A stretch of DNA of 64,000 nucleotides, from contig CM046848.1 of the NCBI GenBank assembly GCA_025618425.1, positions 26,531,307 through 26,595,306 on the forward strand. Direction: 5' to 3'. Numbering within the stretch: position 1 is the first letter of the stretch; each line of letters begins with the position of its first letter. The DNA comes from Heliocidaris tuberculata (Eukaryota > Echinodermata > Echinoidea > Camarodonta > Echinometridae). The notes beneath the pieces are model-generated. The model saw nothing but the letters and a program-made list of their open reading frames with translations, searched no databases and had not been told where the DNA came from. The translations under genes and the position numbers were made by a program. This document shows positions 12,536-23,600 of the stretch, in pieces.

Positions 12536-12589
12536 TGAAATTCAGTTCGTCTATTTGTTTATTTATTTCCGTTTCTTTGATTTTGTTTA

Positions 12590-12870
12590 AAGGGCTATCC
12601 AATCTTGGTAATAATTTGATTTGTTTTGGAAGCAGAAAATAAGAGAAACGCGATGATGAAAGGTTTTACGAAATCGGACAAAGAATGAGAAAGTTATGAA
12701 TATTTGAAAATTGAGATTTATAACTAAATCTATGCAAATCTCAAATTTGGTTTGGTGAATCGATTGTGGCATATTCCCAGTCAACTCTCCCGTTTGTCGT
12801 ACACTAAAATATGATTTATTTTTTATTTTCTCTTAAGTGCCTTTTCCCTTGGGACAGTACTCCAAATATA
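12590..12870 (+). repeat. Dispersed repeat, second copy of the 2.74-kb family
   Basis: Shares the ordered blocks described for 2,738-3,010 (AAAGGGC, CTTGGTAAT, AGAAAGTTATG, AATCTCAAAT, GGGACAGTACTC). It lies just after the possible FUBP poly(A) site. Confidence 0.6.
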
Positions 12871-12873
12871 TTA

Positions 12874-13084
12874 CAGTGGAAACTGGTAAAGAGCTCTGAT
12901 ATAACAAGATTCCTGATACACTATAACAAGGACCTTGGGACCATGACAATTACCTTGTTATATCAGGAATCTCTTTATATCAGTGTGTAAAAACAAAAGA
13001 ATACAAAGACCTGGGACCAGCAAAATTACCTTGTTATATCAGGAATCTCGTTTTATCAGAGCTATTTATAGCGAGTTTCCACTG
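12874..13084. mobile_element. CAGTGGAAACT foldback MITE (TA target), copy 1
   Basis: 211 bp, flanked by TA, with CAGTGGAAACT at the left and AGTTTCCACTG at the right. The whole element is largely palindromic around GATATAACAAG / CTTGTTATATC blocks. TA duplication suggests Tc1/mariner-type mobilisation (inference). Confidence 0.75.
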
Positions 13085-13350
13085 TATAACAAGGTAATTT
13101 TGCTGGTCTCGGGTCTTTTTACCCTGATACATATATAAGGAGATTCCTGGGGAGCGTTTCATCAAGCGTTTTGTCATTGCTTTTTACTGACAAATTTGCT
13201 CTCAGCCAATCAGATGCAGGGATTTCAGTAGCTTATAACAGTTGTCGGTAAAAAAATCACTGACAAAACGCTTGATGAACCGCTCCCCTGATACATGTAT
13301 AACAAAGGTAATTTTTATGGTCTCCAAGGTCCTTGTCAAGAGTTTCCAAG
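13085..13350. mobile_element. Partial CAGTGGAAACT MITE split by a nested 138-bp MITE
   Basis: A second, partial copy of the neighbouring family is interrupted by a 138-bp inverted-repeat element at 13,150-13,287. The insert's ends are GGGAGCGTTTCATCAAGCG and its inverse, and CTG is duplicated on both sides. The insert belongs with the copies at 15.68 and 21.83 kb, sharing a CTGATTGGCTGAGA-like core. Confidence 0.75.
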
Positions 13351-13758
13351 CTACAGCACTAAACATGAAGGCTTAATCACATCCTGATAACTGCTAGTTG
13401 AATGTGTCTCTATTCACATTTTCTTTTTCATTCTCTTGGTTTTGTTAAGTTTTTATTATCTTCCAAGGAGTGACAAAGTCTAATCATTTTCTCATAATAT
13501 GACTCATGAAAGCCAGGAACAATGACTGTTAAAGACATACAATGTACATGTACATTTGGAGAGACATTCAATTACACGTACATGTATTGTATTGGTCAAA
13601 GAAATACATAAAACCTTCATTTTTAGTGATATTATCTTTATGGTTGAAACTTGTTTTAAAAAGTTGTGTTTTGTCTCTCTTACAGATTAAGTTGAGTTCT
13701 GGTCTTGATATTGAATTGTGAAAGAACCTCTCAAAGCAATTGGGAAAGATTTATTATA

Positions 13759-14400
13759 CAGTGCGTCCCAGAAAAAACGAAACCGAGATTTATCGATGTT
13801 TTATCACATCTTAATCACAATTATGATTAATGAAGGACACATTTGTAAAGCTTGGATCCTCTTCTTTCATTTGATGCCACTCATATGATACATACTTCAT
13901 GCATGAGTGAATAAAGACAATATGAAGCACGGCTACCAAAAAGACGTTTGGCCAACGATATCTGAATTTTAAAGAGATAATCACATTTCTAGAAAGTTCA
14001 TTTTCTGCCTTTTCATACACCTCAATCGCGAAAAATGCGCCAGGGATGACAAACCTCTGTTGGTGTAAATTGATGATTTCCATGATTTATTAAAGGCTAC
14101 CAGATGTCCCCATTCTGTTACCAGAAGTACTCATTGCTCTGTAAGCTGCATGTCAAGTAGGTTTTAATGAAAATGTATCAATCAGCTTTTATCATTTTGT
14201 ACTCGCCACTCCATTTTGTTGACGATCAGCCATGCATGAACACCATGAAGTCTTTTGTCTTGTTTGTTTATTGCTAGGACAGGCAGCCGGTGCAAACGGA
14301 TTTGTTTAATAAATCATGGAAATCAAACATCACTTTACACCAACAGAGCTCTGTTCATGTGTGTATAAAGTCTGTTTTTCATGTTACAGGCACAAAAAAA
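13759..14400. mobile_element. Mariner-like terminus with internal foldback
   Basis: TA-CAGTGCGTCCCAGAAAA at 13,758 matches the termini of the element at 20,960. No right terminus is seen. Inside, 14,053-14,093 and 14,306-14,350 are inverted copies (TGTTGGTGTAAA...TCCATGATTTATTA). No transposase is evident. Confidence 0.55.
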
Positions 14401-14654
14401 TTACTTCATATTTCATTTATCTCCCCCCCCCCCCCCCCCCTCTTCTGACGCTTTCACTCTCTCTCTATTCCTCTATTTCTCACCTCTGAAATGCATGTAA
14501 TAATAAAAATACAAAAATGTAATTAAAGTGGTAGATCTTTATTTTGCATTTGACTTACAAACTGTAGTTTTATTCTAAAAAAATGTATTCTAAAATGTGT
14601 TAAAAAAAAAAAAAATGCATGACAAGAAATGTATATACATGTACATGTATAATA

Positions 14655-14833
14655 CAGTGGAAACTTGGTATAAAGAGCTCCGATATAACAAAGATTCCTT
14701 GATATAACAAGGTAATTTAGCTGGTCCCAAGTCTTTGTTCTATTGTTTTTTTTTACCCTGATATAAGTAGATTCTGGATATAACGATGTAATTTTCATGG
14801 TCCCAGGGTCCTTGTTATAGTGAGTTTCCACTG
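14655..14833. mobile_element. CAGTGGAAACT foldback MITE, copy 2
   Basis: 179 bp, TA on both sides, termini CAGTGGAAACTTG and AGTTTCCACTG, and the same GATATAACAAGGTAATTT blocks as copy 1. Confidence 0.8.
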
Positions 14834-15301
14834 TATATGTGCAATTTTTTTTTTTTCAAAAAAGATATTTATGATGATCGTAAAAAACTTTGCATAGATT
14901 TAACAAATTCACTACATTTTAAAATAGAGTACAGTATATGTACATCCGCATAGACTGTCCAGGACTCGACACCAACAGGTATGGTACACATGGACCCCAA
15001 CTTCACTCTGGACTCCAAATGTTCACTCCTGACTCCCTCCCCCCACCCCCCATTTTTTTTTATGGCACTGCAGAGGTCAGTTGCACACAGACCCCAAAAT
15101 TGTCACTCCGGACCGGCGTACCCCCAGAAAACAAAGTAAAGTGTGGAGCCCTTGATGGTCATAAAAATTCTACACTGATCATGAGCCAAAGAAACTCGCA
15201 TTTTCTTGGGCATTTCTCACTGCCTGTGATGCTGGACCGATGTAGCAAAATGTGGAGTGTTCTACAAATTACTTTCACCTTTGCTTCGCAAGAACCTTGT
15301 A

Positions 15302-15484
15302 CAGTGGGAACTCACAATGATAAACTCCTTGGGGACTAGGAAAATGCTTTTTATATTGAAACCTTGTTACATCAGTGCTAAAATATGAATTGTTTACAAA
15401 GGAGGAACCTCCAAATCGTCTTTTCATCAAGGGTGTTTATTAAGGGTGTTTAACAACTGTGTTCTTTATAATGGGGTGTCACTG
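15302..15484. mobile_element. CAGTGGAAACT-family MITE, diverged copy
   Basis: 183 bp bounded by TA, with CAGTGGGAACTCAC and GGTGTCACTG ends. The interior is more diverged than in the copies at 12.9 and 14.7 kb. Confidence 0.6.
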
Positions 15485-15675
15485 TATTATGTAAAGTTTT
15501 GGGCAATCGTGGGTATGTGCTTCACTCCAAAAAAGTTAAAGGATTTACATACATGTATTTTCCGATACTTACTGATAATAACGTTGATTTCTTTTTTGTT
15601 TTGATAGTTAAAAGGGCTGGTCAGACCTCGCCCATACTAAAAATCTCATAATCGTAATAGCTATTGATGAGATCT

Positions 15676-15813
15676 GGGCCCTGTTTCATAAAACTTGTCA
15701 TCAATGACAAGTTGAAATAACTGTTATAAGCTACTGAAATCCTTACAACTGATTGGCTGAGAGCAAATTTGTTGGTAAAAATCACTGACAAGACACTTGA
15801 TGAAATGCCCCCC
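15676..15813. repeat. GGGCCCTGTTTCATAAAACTTG MITE
   Basis: Imperfect terminal inverted repeats (GGGCCCTGTTTCATAAAACTTG against CACTTGATGAAATGCCCCCC) around a CTGATTGGCTGAGAGCAAA core. Same family as 13,150 and 21,826. Confidence 0.7.
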
Positions 15814-16648
15814 AGACCAGCCCTAAAGAGTAGATTTGAGGGCTTACCTATGAGACAATGGCATGCAGGAAGTTATTCAAGCCCTCCTCTACTAAAGCCT
15901 CAAAATCATAATACATGTAGAAACTAAGCACAAGTTGCACATGTCCTAAGTTCATGTACTTTGAATATGATAGAAATCAGAAAAAAAAAGGGGGGGGGGT
16001 GCCAAGTGGCAACATGGGGTATCTGTCCAAAGATTAATGGACAGCAAGAAATGTAAGCATTATTTTCAAGTGCACATTTGCCCAATGGACATAACAAAAA
16101 GTAGCAAGAGGCTCCAGTGTATTTGCTTCATCAAATTCATTTTGCTGTTAATTTGCTCCCAACTTCCCAATACATCTATTATCTAGAATTTGAAGATAAT
16201 TAGTAGATCTACACAAAGTTTGACCACACTCATTTTCTCTTGAGAATTCTAGATTGTAACTTTCGAAACTTTTTAAACTGTAACTAAACTATAAAATTTT
16301 AATTCAAGAAGAAAAGCAAGCAAGCAAGCAAATACTAGTACAGGATATTAGACATTACCATAATACCCACAACAAAGGGCATAAAAATGTGACATGGATG
16401 ATGATCTTTCTTGTATCTGTTTGATGACTAGTTAGATTAAGAAAATGTTAAAATCTTTCAAGATTTTCACTTTTCCAGTTGATATAAGCATCACTATTAT
16501 GTTACCTGCACAAATTTCCTACAGAATGATGATAAATACACAGAACTTTGAGCTTTTATTACTTCTATTTCAAAACTTTTCCATCCCATTATCGACACTC
16601 TATGACAGTTTTGTACAGGAAGTTTTTCAAAGTACATATCGTATGCTG

Positions 16649-16706
16649 GGAGCCAGAAGGGCGCTGACTCATATACACTGTACATAGTTAACGCTCTTCT
16701 GGCTCC
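16649..16706. repeat. 58-base hairpin element, intact copy
   Basis: GGAGCCAGAAGGGCG pairs with CGCTCTTCTGGCTCC around a short loop. It is the uninterrupted relative of the split element at 8.59-9.42 kb. Confidence 0.65.
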
Positions 16707-16834
16707 AAACAGACAATATTCATGAACTGTTCAGTACCAAAGTTTTGCAATCGTCTCTTTTGGACCAAATAAGAGAAGAAAAACATACTACGTGTTCATA
16801 ATTAAAGTGATAAAACAATTCACCCAAATTTCCT

Positions 16835-16840
16835 TTTATT
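16835..16840 (-). promoter_or_regulatory. Candidate poly(A) signal of the complement-like gene
   Basis: AATAAA on the minus strand, about 540 bases after the TAG at 17,380. A second AATAAA lies near 16,554. Neither can be chosen without transcript data. Confidence 0.3.
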
Positions 16841-17091
16841 TTGGAAATGCCCCACAAAGTTGGACACGTGTGGTTGAAAACAAATTGTGATACATGTACT
16901 GGTAAAATTGTGATACATGTACTTGAATTCACCAAGAACAATATCCTACAGATCTTTTAATACCAGTGAGAAGTATGTCAATACAAACCTAAATTGGAAC
17001 AAGTCGTTGGTTAATTTTTTGCGCACAGCTTGCTGCGTATTTATAGTTCGGAGAGGCGTCTGCAAAGACCAGTGATACAAATTGTTAAGAC

Positions 17092-17273
17092 AATAAGCCA
17101 GTTCGTGATTAGTGTACAAATGACCCTGAAATGACCCCAATTTGTACGTGCATGCACATCTGTTTTGGTGGACGCTACTTGTTTAACTGAAATCATGGTC
17201 AAAGGTCAACTGTACTCGGAACAAATAACCTTTATCTGCACATGCGCAAATTGTAATCACGAACTGGCTTATT
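17092..17273. repeat. AATAAGCCAGTTCGTGATT foldback MITE, copy 1
   Basis: 182 bp with perfect 19-base inverted ends (AATAAGCCAGTTCGTGATT / AATCACGAACTGGCTTATT). It lies in the probable 3' UTR of the complement-like gene, 107 bases past its stop. Confidence 0.85.
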
Positions 17274-17379
17274 AACAAGCTGTGCAGAACTAATTGAAAT
17301 ATTTTAGACCACACAAAAACATGAAATCTCCTACAACTGCTCATAACTGACTCGTCAAATGAGACTAGATTTAAACCGT

Positions 17380-17603
17380 CTATGCCCAAGAAGAATCTGA
17401 AGACCCAGGCTGATCAATGCTCTCTGTGCGAGTGGTGGAAGTGGTAATAACGACATCTGGATCTGATGCAGAATATGACGAGCTCTGCTGCTGCTCCTCA
17501 CCACCATTAAGACTACTGAAGCTGAAGCTGAAGCTGCTGCTGGTCCCTTCATCTGGTTGGATAGATCCTTGTGGTGCTGGTGTATGTACTGGTTCGGGAG
17601 GTT
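17380..17603 (-). CDS. Last exon: Pro/Ser/Thr-rich C-terminal tail
   Basis: 224 bases ending in TAG (17,380-17,382), acceptor tctaaag, phase 1. The tail starts EPPEPVHTPAPQGS, runs through a Ser/Phe stretch (SSSFSFSFSS) and QQQSSSYSAS, and ends SSDSSWA. It has no Cys and is probably disordered and O-glycosylated. The overlapping plus-strand and other-frame ORFs are shadows of this biased sequence. Confidence 0.82.
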
Positions 17604-20600
17604 CTTTAGATTATGATCAGAGAGAAACGCAATAAAGCAATACAAAAAATAAGTGCTCCAAAATTTTCTCTGGTGATAACTGCTACGGGCTTTATTTCAT
17701 CAAAGATATACAGGTGGATCAGGTTTGCAATTGTGTATTTACGTTGGGTATAGGGTTAGGGTTAGGTATTGCGTTTGGTCCAAGAATGAAGTTGAGAATG
17801 TGGATAGTATATATATATATCGGATTTTATTGAGCTAAAAACTATCAAAAACAAGGACAAACAGTCCAAAGGCCGATATTTGTCTTGTGTACAAATTAAA
17901 ATTGAATAAATGTACAAATGAAGATAACATGGTAAATATAATAAAAATAATGAATTACAGTAAATAAAATAGCTATAACATGTAACAATACATTAAGTTA
18001 CTTCCAAGTAGTAAATTGTTTAGGGGAAGAGAAAAATAGGAGGAGGAGGAGGAAAGAAAGAAGAGAAGGAGAAAGAGAAAGAAAAGGAGGAGAAGAGAAC
18101 ACAAGCTAGGAAGAAGGGGAGTAACTATCAAGTAATTAAAAAGAAAAAAGGATAAATACAAGTATACGTATAAAGTGCTTACTATATAAAGAAATCATTG
18201 GAACTAAGCACATACTGAGGTTTCGTGCAGAAATGTGGCACCTTATATATACACACAGGGTGTTCTTACTGTCACAACTATTACTACCTGCCTGTGCCAT
18301 TAAAGAATTTTGAATTTTGAATTTACGGCAAGGTAGTAGGCATAAATGTCACTATTCCTCGACTGATGAAGAGTGAGCAAAGAGCTAAGAATCCCTTATA
18401 TTGCCAAAATGTAACATACAGTGCATGTAATTCCCCAAGGAGTATAAAGTTAAGAGAAGGAATAGAAACAGAGTAAGAAAGAGAGAGGGAGAGAGGAGAT
18501 AGAGGGGGAATCACAATACAGTCTGTACAATCTAAAAGTTCATGAATAATTGTTGTACATGTATAAGATACTGACCGCTGAGGAATCGTTGTCAAAGCAT
18601 GTGTCGTACCACCAGAAAGTAATATTATTGATTTTTTTCTCATGGGAGAATTCTCTGATTATGAATGAAATTTACAATTTTCTTCAGTGAGCCAATATTC
18701 ACTTTCTTGAACAATACTCCATTTCATAGCTGTAAAAAATAGATAACGTTTTACTTATTTACATGAACCGTGGCCCTAAACATTCACACATCTGTTAACT
18801 AATTTCCTAGCAACATTCCACATCTACAGCGCCTTACCAGTTACAACATCATTGACCAAACACAGTGTTTTTACTCTGGTCACTACTGGATTCAATTACA
18901 ATTCTGCACACTCTCCACTCCACTGGGGAGCATTCCACCCATGTGCCTGGTGACAGGCGTCCACGCAATGACATTCGCATCCTACCAGCAACCCATTCAA
19001 TAAATGAAGAGGAACAACATAGATAAAATGCCTTGCTCAAGGACATATGGACATACAGCTTTGAAAGAGTCAATAACCCCATATACCACATTAGGGCCAA
19101 TTTGAAAGGTTAACCGACTGGTTGATCAGACCTCAGAATGACCCGAAACAACTACCCACCAGTGGGGGGCAGTGCTGTAGTCGAGTCCATCCCATCCGAG
19201 TCCGAGTCCGAGTGCGAGTCCCTGGAGTCCGAGTCCAAGTCCGAGTCCTGGCATCCGAGTCCAAGTCCGAGTCACGATGGAAACATCTTTAATTGCAATT
19301 TTTTTTTACGTCACATTATTTTTATTATGATAAATGCCTTACTGTGAACTCTCAATAACATAAATAGTTTCTGGTTCATTGAAAACTTCCATTTGTCAGA
19401 GAATTTAATTTATTGCAACTTTCCTTAGTACGAATGCGGACAACTATAAAGGCTTGCTCACAAAGAGTGATTTGTCGCCGTGACATGTCGCTTGGTGCTT
19501 AAGAAAATTAAGTTTGGTAAGATTTCCAGCTATTAACACTAAAAATTCTGACTCAAGGTAAGAACACTGAATTGGAAGTGTTGAGATAAATGTCTATGGT
19601 TATAATCTTATCTTTTATCAACTATAAGTCAACAGAACTAAAAGATAACAGGTTGAATGCCATTAAAGAAAGATTATAGAAAAGAAAGTTTCCAACTGAA
19701 AACTAATAGCTGATTAACGTAATAAAAAATTGAATCGTCAAACCCTAATAAAACCCTTATACATTATGAGCTAGTTCATTAATCTGGCTTAATACAAGTG
19801 CAACATTAACATTCAATTTGGAAACTGACTACATGACTAAATGACTCAAGTAAAACGAAAATAATTGTTAAACCGTAATAAAACCGTTTGACACTGCCAA
19901 AAATTATAAATTGATGATTTTGACTTTTTGCCACATTTGACTTTTTGCCACAGGAACAAAGTTGCAAGTAAAAAGACAGAAGATAAAAACTGTAGTTTAT
20001 AATACTAGCTTGAAATACAAATGGAATAGTAATCTGTTTGAGACTGCCCAAGATATCCCAGGCTGGGGTCTATGGAGAAACGTGTGTTTGTAGATTAATC
20101 CATCTCCAAATGTTAATATCAATTTCAATACTTGTCTGGGTCATACGTGTGTATAACGAGCGTATACAAGCATAAAACAACTAATCTTAATGTCTATCAT
20201 CTACTTAGGCACATTTTCGTACCGTTACGGCGATCGATGTTTTAAAGTTCATTTTCAAAATAGCGCTCAATCGAGCAAGATGCGCGAAAATAGCGAGGTT
20301 TTTTGCGTGCCTTGGGGTAATTTTTTGAGCTAAAATTAAAAGTGGAAGCGGGAAACAACGCCGGTCTCGGCCCGATTTTCGCCTGAGTCACGAGTCACCA
20401 TTGGTCGAGTCCGAGTCCGAAACCGAGTCCTTGTGGCTCGAGTCTGAGTCAGAGTCCCGAAAAATAGGGACTCGAGACCGGTCTCGAGTCCGAGTCCGGA
20501 CTCAAGTCCTACAGCACTGGTGGGGGGGATATCGTCCTACAGGGGTAGCTGTATATTGGAAAACTGTCCTTGCAAAGCAGTCGTCAAGGGGGCAGTTGTC

Positions 20601-23600
20601 CTAGCAGGGTATTTTTCCATGGGTGATTGTCCTTTTGAGAAGTTGTCTGGGGTACAGTCATCATCATAGTGGGTAAGTTGTCCACAGGGCAGTTATCCTA
20701 ATAGAGAAGTGTCCTGATGTGGTACATGTAGTTGTCCATACATGGATGGTCATTGGTGTTTAAAGAGGAGATTGAGTTCTGGGAGAGGTGAAAATAATTT
20801 TTGAGCTTTCTCATTCTTTTTATGTCAGTTTGGAAGAGCATCATACTAGAAATGTCCCCTGAAAATGATAGCTCTTCAAATGCCCTCCTATTTGAAATAT
20901 GACGAGAAATAGCTGAAATGTCCAATTTCTTTTCATTTTGATGATTCCAAAACCCTATACAGTGCGTCCCCCAAAAAAGTTAACAGTTGGAAAAAGTCTC
21001 CCCAAATCAATATTTCAGAATATTTTCCATAAATTTTTATTCCTGTTGATAGTTTAGGGCCTCTCCTATGCAATAACACCAAAAAACCCTGACTTGTTAT
21101 TAAGCTTGAGTGATCAAAAACCACTTTTGTGAAAAGGTGCAAAAATTCAGACTTGACAAGAATTGGTATTTGTCCTGGCTTGTATCAGAAAAGTTTAGAG
21201 TTATTAAAAGGTTTAAAAATGTTATATTCTGATCATTAAAAGACAATTTATGAAAGAACAGACTTTGTTCGCCGTATGTCTTGATATATCCAATCAAAAA
21301 TTTATGGTTGAGTGAGCAAGCCAGGTGAAATTAAAAGACTCACAAAGAGTAATATTTTGAAACACTGAACAAAGTCATTAATTGCTCATTCAAGCATAGA
21401 ATATTGATGGGATGTGTAAAGACATACATAGAACAAAGCCTGTTATTTCATAAATTGCCTTTAGTGACCAGAATATGGAAATTTCTAAGCCCTTTCATGA
21501 CTCAGCTTGGCTGATACCAGCCAGAGCCAATATCAGTTCTTGTCAAGTCTGGATTTTGTACCCTTTCACAAAATTGGCTTTTGTTCACTCAAGCGTAGAA
21601 TATTGTTTGATATTTTGGTGTCATTTGATAGAAGAGACCATAAGCTATCCACAGGTATGAAAATTTCCTTAAAATAGTTTGAAATATTTATTTGGGTAGA
21701 CTTTTTCCAAATGTTAACTTTTTTCTGGGATGCACTGTAGTATAAAACAGTTCTTATGTAGACATGAGCAACCTTTCCCAATTGCTCTCAGACAGTTTCT
21801 TTCTTAATCTAATTGCAAGACCAGAGCCCTGTTTCATAAAACTTGTTATCAATAACAAGCTGCAATAACTGTTATTAGCTACTGAAATCAATGCATCTGA
21901 TTGGCTGAGAACAAATTTGTCACAGAAATGTGGCAGTTGTACTTTGTCTGATAACAAGTTTTATGAAACAGGGCCCAGAACTCTATTTCATCTTTAAAAT
22001 CCCATATTGATCTGTCAAGCAAATATACATGAATTATTCACCAATCACTCACCTTGCAATAGACTTTTTATTTCTTCCACCAACTGCCAAGAGTATGGAA
22101 GGACAACGTCCGTGTGTAGCAGCAGGCCTCGTCCATCCACTGTCAGGTTTTGACTAAATCGTATGACGGATGCAGAAGAAGAAAAAGATGGGCAGAGACA
22201 GCCTCGTTCTGATGCAGCATCAACATCGATCAGAACTTCTTGATAAGATTCTGTATGTGGAGTAGTCAATGGTTTATGAATACGTTGTCCCCTTTCCATA
22301 TTAATACAGAATAGTGCAAAAAACTGAAAATAAATAAATAAGAATATGACTGTTTGGTTTATGGTACCAGCCTCAAAAATTTTGATTCAAAACAAAATAC
22401 ATGTATGGTAAATAATAGAAAACTTGTTTTGCAGGAAATATGAGGGTTTGATTAGTGGTGTTAGCCTAGAAAAATATGCTTTCATACCTGTAAATAAGGC
22501 ATGCAGTACAATACCCACTTATCAGAGAAGATATGAATGTTTGGTTTGACAAAGAATGCATTTCATAACAAAATAAGGTAAAAATTAAAAAAATAAATTT
22601 AAATGCCATACCATGCTGCTCTAAATATGGACATCTTTTCTGGGACCATGTCCATTCTAAAACTAAAACAGAGATCTATCTGTATACTTTTCATTTACAA
22701 ATTCAATAAAGGATCATTTCATTAAAGGCCACCGCACACCTTACGATCGGTCTGCGATCCGATTTGTGAAATAAATTGCTATGGCATTAAATACTGGCAT
22801 TTTAACAAATGAAATCTACCCTATTCAGGTTCTGAAAAGTAATATGAATACTAAACACAGGGTTTTGGTGAGCTGTCAGCTTTCTACAGGGAATAAGGGC
22901 AAAATTAGTTTCAAATCGTAGGCAGTAGTACGATTTTTGTGACGTCACTATGACTCGGAGCCGAATTGGCCATTCCACCGACTAGAAAACTTGGCAAAGG
23001 CCATATTGAGATTAATATCTGTATGACTATTCAGACCCTCAATCAAAAATATTTTTCGTTTTTAAATGATTTTTCAAATGATATTACATTTTCTTCTGAA
23101 ATCGGATCGCAGACTGATCGTAAGGTGTGCGGTGGCCTTAAGAATCTTTTGAAATTCAAACTTTGCTATTTACCTGCTGTCCATGATGGCAGCTCTCCCG
23201 ACATCACTTTGTAGATTTTAAGCCGCATAATACCTTGGTCTGCATCCCAGTAATCAGCATAAGCGATGACGACTTGAATGGGAAAAATAATTGTATGGAT
23301 GAGTCTATGATAAAACATGATTAAAAAAATAGCACATGACCTCCATAATGTATGACATTTGACCTTTTGCCCCAAAGCTTTAATCGGTTCATCAATCAAC
23401 AGTGATACCTGAGCCAATTAGACTAAAATTTTTGCATTGGTTATATCATGGAAAAAGGTTACAGTAGGTTGTGTATATTCCGTAAAGATTTGTCAACCTA
23501 GCTAATCTAGCTATTTGACCCAAAGATCTATTTCAGTTTATATTTCCATATGCAAGATATAAGTACATTTATAAATACTTCATTTTAGGTAAAATTTCTA

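Larger units (their letters stand above)
20763..21993. mobile_element. TTAA-flanked MITE carrying two nested elements (copy A)
   Basis: TTAA at 20,759 and 21,994 bounds ends AGAGGAGATTGAGTTCTGG and CCAGAACTCTATTTCATCT. The uninterrupted relative is at 44,112-44,498. Nested inside are a mariner-like element (20,960-21,737) and a GCCCTGTTTCATAAAAC element (21,826-21,974). Confidence 0.8.

Noticed and set aside
17417..17635. Plus-strand ORF across the last exon
   Set aside because: It is the antisense shadow of the Ser-rich tail, whose phase, acceptor and stop are consistent on the minus strand.
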